Of a stretch of DNA of 64,000 bases, positions 27,900 through 34,840 are shown piece after piece (the first letter of the stretch is position 1; every line of letters starts with the position of its first letter). A program made the translations under genes and the position numbers. The notes beneath the pieces were generated by a model. It was not told where the DNA came from. It did not search any database and worked only from the letters and a program-made list of their open reading frames with translations. The stretch is from Armatimonadota bacterium (lineage in GTDB: Bacteria > Armatimonadota > Chthonomonadetes > Chthonomonadales > CAJBBX01), in NCBI GenBank assembly GCA_026392115.1, contig JAPLCQ010000143.1:16855-80854 (forward strand). The letters run 5' to 3'.

Positions 27900-28045
27900 T
27901 GCACTACCATGCGCGGCGTTGGGTGGTTGCCGGTGGACGTGCAATTCCGGCCGGCCGTCGTCACGTCGCCGACGGGTGGACCGGCCAGTCGTACAGCATT
28001 GTGCCTGAGTGTGGGCTCGGGGCGATAGACCATGCGCGTTACTGA
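27899..28045 (+). CDS. Possible 48-residue protein between Res and OLD genes
   Basis: An ATG overlaps the Res stop codon as TGATG, the same coupling used between Mod and Res. The frame runs 48 codons (MHYHARRWVVAGGRAIPAG, then RRHVADGWTGQSY) and overlaps the first 14 bases of the next gene. It has several His and Arg residues and no recognisable domain. The conserved-looking coupling argues for translation; the short length and lack of homology argue against. It could simply be a translational bridge to the OLD gene. Confidence 0.3.
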   Translation: MHYHARRWVVAGGRAIPAGRRHVADGWTGQSYSIVPECGLGAIDHARY

Positions 28046-29792
28046 CGTCGAGGTGGCAGGGTTCCGCAGCCTTGGAAGCGTGACGGCCAAGCTAGAGGAC
28101 TACACGACCCTACTCGGGCGCAATGATTCCGGGAAGTCCTCGTTCCTTCGAGCGCTTCAGCTTCTGTTCGATCCGGCTGAGAGCCCGGTCGACTCGGACT
28201 ACTGCCGCGTCGATAACTACGACGGCGATTGCTATGTGGGTGCGACTCTTACTGGGTACCCGCCTGACGCGGATCTCGCCCCCGATGGGTCGGTCCGCAT
28301 CCGGCGGCACCTCCACCCCACGTCGCGGTGGGAGTATTGGGGCCGTGTGCCCGCCCACAACACCCTGAAGGTAATGAAGGCAGGGACACTCCTACGGATG
28401 GCGTATACCAACGACCACACCTTGGACAAGCCTGTCCGCAACCTGGTAGAGACTGTGATTGCCGGCACGCCGGGCAAGGTAGCGCCCGAGACATGGAAGC
28501 AAGTATACGCGTCGCTCGTAGCGGCAGAGCTGGTTGACATGGAGGATGGGTGGTGCGCACTCGACGGCGCCGTCATTGGGGGTCTGGTGGAGGTAGTCAT
28601 GCTCCAAGCAGACGCCCGCGCCGGTGAGGAGCTCAAGGGCCCGCGGTCAGTTCTAGAGAGAGTCGGCGGCATGCTGGTCCGGGCAGCGATTGCGGGTGAA
28701 GCGAGTTGGGTTAAGGCGCAGGAGACGCTTCGTCAGGAGATCGCTCGCATCGCAGGCCGCAACGCAAAGGGCGAGTACTGCATTGCGCAGCTGAACGAGC
28801 TTGAGGCTGCATTCCGAGATGAGATTAAGTCGTTCGATAGTGCGGTATCTGTAGACTCCCATCTGGTGCCGCCGGACGTACCCAATCTGGCCTTCCGCTA
28901 CCAGGTTGGGGTTAGTGACGAGTGGGTAAATGGGGTTGAGAAGATGGGCCACGGCATGCAGCGCTCGGTAGTCTTCGCCATGCTGCGGACCCACAGGCGG
29001 ATCCGGCGTGTGCCCGTGACAGAGGCGGTCGAAGCGGCGATCCCGCCGCTATACCTGTTCCTGATGGAGGAGCCGGAACTCTACTTACACCCGCAGGCCG
29101 AACGGTCCGTGAGGGGGCAGTTGCAGGGCCTCTCTTTGCACCCTGATGCACAGGTTGTGCTATGCACGCACTCGGCGGCATTCGTCGACCTGAACTGCTA
29201 CAAGGGGATAGTCCGGTTCGAGAGGCCGGACCGTCGACTCACGTTACTCCATTCATGGACAGGAGATGATCTTCCAGCGGACGAGAAGAACACGCTGAAC
29301 ACCACGTACTGGTTCGACCCCAACCGTGCGGCCATGCTCTTCGCAGACAGAGTGATCTTGGTTGAGGGAGCGACTGAGAAGGTCACCGTGCCACACCTCG
29401 CAGAGCGGCTTGGTCTTCCCACAGACGGCGTGGAGATGGTCGACTGTGGTGGGAACGGCAACATCCCCCTGTTCCAGCGCGTGCTGGAGGAGTTCAAGGT
29501 TCCCTATGTCGCTTGGCTGGACTCAAAGGAGAAGCACGAAGTCGAACGCGCCCGTGCGGCGCGCTCGCAGGAGCTCGGGCGTATCGTGCTAACCAACCGC
29601 AACTGGGAACACATGACGGGACTCCGAGCCGGTGGTGACAAGACGTTCCGAAGCTGGCAGCACTTTGTTCAACAAGGGAACGATCCAAACACACCGACCG
29701 AGCAGTGCATCTGCGTCGCTTACGCGAGGAAGGACTTTGAGCCCCCGAAGGATGACGACAAACACCAGCAGAGAGGTCGGCGGCGTGCGTAA
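28032..29792 (+). CDS. OLD-family ATPase-TOPRIM nuclease
   Basis: 586 residues. MRVTDVEVAGFRSLGSVTAKL followed by GRNDSGKSS (Walker A, residues 29-37) is the ABC/SMC-like ATPase start of OLD proteins. GHGMQRSVVFAML is the signature region, and LFLMEEPELYLHPQAER the Walker B/D-loop. THSAAFVD is the switch. LVEGATEKVTVPHLAERLG (Glu 445) opens a C-terminal TOPRIM domain, with DCGGNGNIPLF and YVAWLDSKEK as further acidic motifs. OLD proteins are ATP-dependent nucleases that act in phage defence. No UvrD-like helicase follows, so this is not a Gabija pair. It is 132 bases after Res, or overlaps the small frame, and is plausibly co-expressed with the restriction genes. Confidence 0.85.
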   Translation: MRVTDVEVAGFRSLGSVTAKLEDYTTLLGRNDSGKSSFLRALQLLFDPAESPVDSDYCRVDNYDGDCYVGATLTGYPPDADLAPDGSVRIRRHLHPTSRWEYWGRVPAHNTLKVMKAGTLLRMAYTNDHTLDKPVRNLVETVIAGTPGKVAPETWKQVYASLVAAELVDMEDGWCALDGAVIGGLVEVVMLQADARAGEELKGPRSVLERVGGMLVRAAIAGEASWVKAQETLRQEIARIAGRNAKGEYCIAQLNELEAAFRDEIKSFDSAVSVDSHLVPPDVPNLAFRYQVGVSDEWVNGVEKMGHGMQRSVVFAMLRTHRRIRRVPVTEAVEAAIPPLYLFLMEEPELYLHPQAERSVRGQLQGLSLHPDAQVVLCTHSAAFVDLNCYKGIVRFERPDRRLTLLHSWTGDDLPADEKNTLNTTYWFDPNRAAMLFADRVILVEGATEKVTVPHLAERLGLPTDGVEMVDCGGNGNIPLFQRVLEEFKVPYVAWLDSKEKHEVERARAARSQELGRIVLTNRNWEHMTGLRAGGDKTFRSWQHFVQQGNDPNTPTEQCICVAYARKDFEPPKDDDKHQQRGRRRA

Positions 29793-29839
29793 GGCTGCTG
29801 CCGCCGGTTCGCGCACGCCGCCGCCAGCATCGGGAAAGG

Positions 29840-29862
29840 TATAAGGCGTGCCGCGCGGCACG
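29840..29862 (+). promoter_or_regulatory. Candidate -10 box followed by a perfect 16-base palindrome
   Basis: AGGTATAAGG gives a -10-like TATAAG at 29840-29845. Immediately after it, CGTGCCGCGCGGCACG (29847-29862) is a perfect palindrome that would cover the expected transcription start. It lies 142 bases before the STAND gene and 54 bases after the OLD gene. It could be an operator or the stem of a terminator for the OLD gene. No T-tract follows. Confidence 0.3.
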
Positions 29863-30004
29863 GCGCGGCTCATCGCGAGGTCAGGTGTGCGGAGGATTCC
29901 GACTCGCCCGCATGGAACACTATTTGGGCACCCGGATGCAGGCTACTACATGACTATCGGCGAGCGATGGGGCGCGCAGGATTCGACGAGGGGAGAGTAA
30001 CACC

Positions 30005-32086
30005 ATGGGCAGTATCCACGATGATGTATATGGCGGCCACCTGGCCCAATGGCCCAGAGAGGAAGCCTTGCTGCGGCCCTTCCTGTATGACTTCAGCGTG
30101 ACATGGGCATCCAAGCGGCAAGCTTACAACACCGTCCTATCGGAGTTCTTTCTCAAGCCCGACCAACAGACGACCGAGGCATTCGCGTTCTCTCAGGAAG
30201 TCATGCTGGTCTATTCACCCTTCAAAAGCATGGAGGCGCGGGTGCTGCAGGCTGCCGACGCTCTGCTTTCGGACTCACCAGCCCGTGGGCGCGTGGAGCG
30301 TCTCAGCTTCTTGCTGATCTCGGAGGCTGCGGACGTGAAGGCGTGGCTCGACACGTACGTAGCGACAAACCAGGAGTCCAGCATAGTGGTGGCGTTCCAC
30401 GCAGACGACCTGCGGGCGCACGCAAGCGATCAGTGGTACGTGAAGAACGAGCTCAACGCCCAGTTCCTGAGCCGTGACCTATTTGACTACCGCCTCCCGC
30501 TATCAAAGGACACGTACTTCTACGGCCGCCGCGACATAATCGGCAAATACGTGGACTCGGTGAAGCGGTCAGAGAACCGAGGTTTGTTCGGCCTGCGCAA
30601 GACCGGAAAGACTTCGGTTCTGTACAAACTCGAACGGATGGCCCGGACGGACAAGCTGGCGGACTTCTTCTTCTACGACTGTAAGTCGCCCGCTATCAGG
30701 AAGCTCAGGTGGTACGATTTGATGGGTCGGATGTGCGCTGAGATCGGCGCGCGTTTCGGTTTCCAAACTGATCATCGCAGCTACAACGAGGCAGAGGTGG
30801 CGGACGAATTCGTCAGGTGCACAGCCCATACAAAGGCACGAAAGCGGCTTGTCTTCGTATTCGATGAGATTGAGTACATCTCGTTCGTGGCCACCCAGGA
30901 CGTGCACTGGAACCACGACTTCCTCGACTTTTGGCAGACGTTCTGGGCGTGCCAGAGTCGGAACAGGCGTATCAGTGCCATCGTCGCGGGCGTAAACCCG
31001 CACGTCGTGGAGGCCGATATGGTGGGCTCAGTCCAGAACCCACTCTTCGGCATCTTCACACCCGACTTCCTCAGGGGCTTTTCCTTGGACGAGATGTCGG
31101 AGATGGTGCGCTCACTCGGGAGGAAGATGGGGCTGCAGTTCAACCGGGACGCTCTCGAGTACCTGCATGAGCGGTACGGCGGACACCCGATGCTGACCCG
31201 CCTTGCGTGCAGTGTCTTCAGCAACCGTGTCACCACAGCGGGCGCGGTCCGCCCATTCGCGGCGTCTCGTTCCTATCTGTGCGCAGACGAGGATGAGCGC
31301 GAAGCCGAACTAACGTTCTATTGCCAGCACCTCGTGTCGCAACTGCGCCAATTCTACCCTGACGAGTATGCCATGCTTGAGCTCTTGGCATCGGGGCAGG
31401 TCGTCGACTATATGGAACTCGTAGGCTACGCCGAGTTCACTCGCCATCTGCACGCCTATGGGCTGCTCTGCTATGACGCTCGGCGCATACCCAGCATCGC
31501 TATCCCGGCTGTATCGCGATACGTCGGCATCGACCTGGCAAGGCGGGAAGGCCGGAAGACGATCCTACGCGTCGTGCCAACCGACCGCCGGCGCGACTGG
31601 CTTACCCGGCGCGTCGCCAGCATCTCGAAGGATCTGCGGGTGTTGGAGGCAGCGATCCACCGCGCGAACGCACCTAGCCTCTTTGGCGTTAACTCGTTCC
31701 CAGAGGCGGACGCGTTTGCTGACCTGTCGGTTTGCGACGATGACGAAGCCTTCGACAGATTCGTCAACGTGTGCAACCGGTGTTTTGTCGAGGCCATCGA
31801 GGTCTACGGTCGGTCGGTCGGCGACAAGAACTACTTCTGGGTCGCAGTGAAGCAGGCATTCCCCGCCTTGTTCCCGGCTCTCGAACGCATTAAGCTCTAC
31901 CGCCACCAGCGGCTTCACCTCGTCCTAACATCGGCCGTCGATGCAGGTCTCCAGCGCTACCTCGCCCAGGACCTAGAAGGCAGGACGCCTAGCGAGGTGC
32001 CAAGCCTGTACTTCCAGCTCCAGCAGTGCGTCTTGGATGGGCTCCTCGTCGGCATTCAGGCTGAGCTCACTTCGCTGAGCTCTTAA
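30005..32086 (+). CDS. STAND-type NTPase, likely defence or signalling protein
   Basis: 693 residues; the ATG follows a GGGGAGAG. Residues 1-170 form an unrecognised domain (FAFSQEVMLVYSPFKSMEAR, VERLSFLLISE) ending in SRDLFDYRLPLSKDTYFYGRR. The last stretch is a linker I recall from a family of AAA/STAND proteins. The NTPase has Walker A GLRKTGKTS (196-204) and Walker B LVFVFDEIEYI (282-292), then PLFGIFTPDFLRGFSLDEM and HERYGGHPMLTRLACS in the lid. Residues 430-693 are helical with no clear repeats. STAND NTPases act as ligand-triggered switches in immunity. The next in-frame sequence after the stop is half a TIR domain, so an effector may once have been attached. Confidence 0.75.
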   Translation: MGSIHDDVYGGHLAQWPREEALLRPFLYDFSVTWASKRQAYNTVLSEFFLKPDQQTTEAFAFSQEVMLVYSPFKSMEARVLQAADALLSDSPARGRVERLSFLLISEAADVKAWLDTYVATNQESSIVVAFHADDLRAHASDQWYVKNELNAQFLSRDLFDYRLPLSKDTYFYGRRDIIGKYVDSVKRSENRGLFGLRKTGKTSVLYKLERMARTDKLADFFFYDCKSPAIRKLRWYDLMGRMCAEIGARFGFQTDHRSYNEAEVADEFVRCTAHTKARKRLVFVFDEIEYISFVATQDVHWNHDFLDFWQTFWACQSRNRRISAIVAGVNPHVVEADMVGSVQNPLFGIFTPDFLRGFSLDEMSEMVRSLGRKMGLQFNRDALEYLHERYGGHPMLTRLACSVFSNRVTTAGAVRPFAASRSYLCADEDEREAELTFYCQHLVSQLRQFYPDEYAMLELLASGQVVDYMELVGYAEFTRHLHAYGLLCYDARRIPSIAIPAVSRYVGIDLARREGRKTILRVVPTDRRRDWLTRRVASISKDLRVLEAAIHRANAPSLFGVNSFPEADAFADLSVCDDDEAFDRFVNVCNRCFVEAIEVYGRSVGDKNYFWVAVKQAFPALFPALERIKLYRHQRLHLVLTSAVDAGLQRYLAQDLEGRTPSEVPSLYFQLQQCVLDGLLVGIQAELTSLSS

Positions 32087-32488
32087 CCGTGGCGCCGCGG
32101 CGGCGGCAGGTGGGAAGACCAGGGTAACCGGGCGGTGGAGGGGCACGACAAGCTGGTGCTCATATGCTCGCGGCAGTCGTTCTACCGGCCCAACGTGGTG
32201 AAGGAGATCCTCCGGGCTGTTGACCAGGAGCGGAAGACCGGCCGCAAGAAGCTCTTCCCGATCCGGCTGGATGACCACAATCTAAGTGACGAGTTCATGG
32301 AGGAGGCCCGGGAGAAGGTGAAGTCGGGCGAGTGGCGGGAGAACTGGGTCTACTTCGTGCGCAAGTTCCATGTCCCCGACTTCAGCGGATGGAAGGACCA
32401 TGACGCCTACGTGGGGGCTGTAGCGGAGTTGCTGCGCAACTTCAAGGACGGCAGGGGCACTCGGGACGGCGGGGTGGCTGGGCCGTAG
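32087..32488 (+). pseudogene. C-terminal half of a TIR domain, in frame after the STAND stop codon
   Basis: The same frame as the NTPase continues after a single TAA with no further stop until 32488. From about 32135 it reads AVEGHDKLVLICSRQSFYRP, VVKEILRAVDQERKTGRKK, LFPIRLDD and FSGWKDHDAYVGAVAELLRN. This matches the second half of bacterial TIR domains (DKLLLVLSE..S, the WVEKE helix, LFPIRLDD, DF.GWKDHDAY). The Glu of VVKEI corresponds to the catalytic Glu of TIR NADases. The first 60 or so residues, including the usual first strand and NAD-loop region, are missing. A GTG at 32135 could start a 117-residue product, but no strong ribosome site precedes it. Most likely a remnant. Confidence 0.65.
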
Positions 32489-32706
32489 CGGTGCCGGGGG
32501 CAGAGCAGCGGGCCGGCGGACGCGTGCCAACCAAGGCAAGCCACAAGCAGCATGAGACCGGGTATGCACCGCATGGCCATCGCCTCCCGCCCGGTTGGGC
32601 GAACGCGAACGCTGATCGTCAGTTCGACGGCCCGGCCAGTCTCTCCTGCGGGGTACCGGAATGTGGAATAGGGTATCCCATACCGTCACTCTGTGCGGAG
32701 GTTACC

Positions 32707-34806
32707 ATGCGCTACTTGCTCGCCTGCGCGGCTCTTGCTGCCTTGCTCCTTCGGCCTGCCGCGGCCGACCATCGTTTCTACCTGGCCGGCCAGCACGACT
32801 TCGAGGCCAAGCGCGGCTTCTACCTGAACTTCGAGAATGCCGCCGAGGGGCCGGGGCCTTGTCGTCTGACGTCGCTACGGATGATCCTCGGTGGCGGCGA
32901 CGGCAAGCAGTGGCGTTTCGCTGAGCGACGCGGCGACTGGCAGGTTGAGCATACCTACCGCGCTCGCGCCGAATTGACCGCGACCACGGGCCGGCTGCTG
33001 CTGGACGGTATCGAGGTGGGCCGCATCGACGGCGGCTACGTGCCTGCGCGCGGGCCGCTGACCTACTCGGACGTGCCGGGCTGGGCCTCCGACCCCGCCG
33101 ACTATGCCATTCAGCAGACGTCTGTTTGGGTCAGCGGCCCCGCCGGCAACCTGGTTCGTGCCACCGTGCCTGCCTCCGATGGCCCACCGGCCCTGGCGCT
33201 CTTCGCACCCCAGCAGCCTCAGTCCGCCAAACTGGCGTTGGCTCCCGGCCAAGCGATCATCATCGAGGCCGAGTTCCGTATCTCGCGCTACCCGGAAGTG
33301 AGGAGCCTGGCGCCCTTCATTGACGCCTATGGCCAGTCGATCCACTCCCGATGGCCCGGCAAGGTCAAGTCGGACGCCGACCTGAAGCGCGCCACTGCCG
33401 ACGAGGCGCGCATGGCCCGGCGCTGGACGCCGCCCACCGGTATTGACCGCTTCGGCGGGTGGAAGCAGGCCGGTTGGAAGGAGAAGCCCACTGGCTACTT
33501 CCGCGTGACCCAGCGCAACGGTGTCTGGTGGCTTGTTTCGCCCGAGGGCAACCCCTGCTTCTACACGGGCATGAACTCGCTCTGCGGCCTGGTATGGGAG
33601 CGCACGCCTGTCGACGGCCGCGAGTGGCTCTATCAGTGGCTCCCGCCGCGCACGGGAGCCACGGCCGCCGCATGGTTCATGAACGATTGGGGCTCCACCG
33701 ACGGCGGCAACACGGTGGCCATCCAGGCTTCCAACATGCTCCGGAAGTACGGGGCCGATTGGCAGAAGGTCGCCACGGCCGCGACGTCGCGCCGCTTGCG
33801 CCAGTGGGCCTTTGCCGGCGGAGGGAAGTGGGGCGCAGTGCCCGATCTGCCCTGCACTCCTGTCCTGGCGCACTACGACATCCCCAACGTGGCTCGACAC
33901 CCGGACATCTTTGACGCCGACATCCGCGTCCGCTTCCGCGAGACGCTCCGCAACCAGATCGCTCCGCAGCGCCGCGACCCCATGGTCCTCGGCTGGTCCC
34001 TCGGCAACGAGTACGACGAGATCGTGACCAAGGCAGAGATCCAGGACATCCTCCGCAAGCCTTCAGCCACTCCCGCCAAACGCGAGATGATCCGCTTCGG
34101 GCTTGCGACGCTCTACGCCGGTGACGCCGCCCGAGCAGCGGCCGCCTGGCGCGTAACTGCCGATACGTCCGACTCCCTGATGGAGACCGATCCCACGCCG
34201 CCCGCCGCGGACCTCGAGCGTATGCGCCTCCACTACGCCGAGGCCTACTACAAGTTCATCTACACCACAGTGAAGGAGATCGACCCGGACCACCTCTATC
34301 TGGGCTTCTGGATCGTTCCGGGCTGGTGGGAGAACGCCGATGACTGGCGGGTGAGCGCTCCCTACTGTGATGTGATCGGCTACGACCGCTACGCGCTGGA
34401 CTACATGGACGCCCAGACAGCCGCGCTGGTGAAGGAGACCCGCAAGCCCATCCTCTGCGGCGAGTTCTCCTTCCCGCCCACCTATCGGGGCACGAGGGGC
34501 TTCGGCGTCTACCCCACGCACGTGGCTGACGAGGTCGAGTCTGGCGACGCCTATGCGCGCTGGATCCGTGCCGCCGCGGCCGATCCCTACTGCGTGGGCG
34601 GCATCTGGTTCCAGTACCGCGACCAGCCGCTCACCGGTCGAGGCCCCGGCAAGGGCACGGCGTTGGTCTACGGCGAACACTACGCTTTCGGCGTGGTGGA
34701 CCTCTGCGACCGGCCCAAGGTGACGCTGGTCGAGCGCATGCGCCAGGCCAACCTGGCGGCACAGAAGCTGCGGCTACGGGCAGCCGCGCGTGTGAAGGCG
34801 AAGTAG
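32707..34806 (+). CDS. Secreted GH50/agarase-like clan GH-A glycosidase
   Basis: 699 residues with a signal peptide (MRYLLACAALAALLLRPAAA) and GGAGG five bases before the ATG. An N-terminal beta-sandwich of about 220 residues (FEAKRGFYLNFENAAEGPG) precedes a TIM barrel that opens with GVWWLVSPEGNPCFYTGMNS, as in beta-agarases of GH50. GWSLGNEYDE supplies the acid/base Glu at residue 435, and PILCGEFSFPPTYRG the nucleophile Glu at 586. GDAYARWIRAAAADPYCVGG and VDLCDRPK follow in the usual positions. Related enzymes cleave agarose or other galactans. The real substrate in this organism is unknown. A GGTAT-CCC-ATACC inverted repeat lies 23-35 bases upstream of the start. Confidence 0.7.
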   Translation: MRYLLACAALAALLLRPAAADHRFYLAGQHDFEAKRGFYLNFENAAEGPGPCRLTSLRMILGGGDGKQWRFAERRGDWQVEHTYRARAELTATTGRLLLDGIEVGRIDGGYVPARGPLTYSDVPGWASDPADYAIQQTSVWVSGPAGNLVRATVPASDGPPALALFAPQQPQSAKLALAPGQAIIIEAEFRISRYPEVRSLAPFIDAYGQSIHSRWPGKVKSDADLKRATADEARMARRWTPPTGIDRFGGWKQAGWKEKPTGYFRVTQRNGVWWLVSPEGNPCFYTGMNSLCGLVWERTPVDGREWLYQWLPPRTGATAAAWFMNDWGSTDGGNTVAIQASNMLRKYGADWQKVATAATSRRLRQWAFAGGGKWGAVPDLPCTPVLAHYDIPNVARHPDIFDADIRVRFRETLRNQIAPQRRDPMVLGWSLGNEYDEIVTKAEIQDILRKPSATPAKREMIRFGLATLYAGDAARAAAAWRVTADTSDSLMETDPTPPAADLERMRLHYAEAYYKFIYTTVKEIDPDHLYLGFWIVPGWWENADDWRVSAPYCDVIGYDRYALDYMDAQTAALVKETRKPILCGEFSFPPTYRGTRGFGVYPTHVADEVESGDAYARWIRAAAADPYCVGGIWFQYRDQPLTGRGPGKGTALVYGEHYAFGVVDLCDRPKVTLVERMRQANLAAQKLRLRAAARVKAK

Positions 34807-34840
34807 GGGAGCGGCCCAAGGCTGCGTCTGGAGGTGAACG

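Noticed and set aside
28032..29792. OLD protein as GajA of a Gabija system
   Set aside because: No UvrD-like GajB helicase gene follows within the island.
22903..29792. Mod-Res-OLD as a BREX or DISARM locus
   Set aside because: No PglZ, BrxC, DrmA or phospholipase D genes are present; the motifs fit a type III-like pair.
32672..32684. GGTAT-CCC-ATACC inverted repeat as an operator
   Set aside because: The arms are only five bases and it overlaps the expected promoter region; too weak to call alone.
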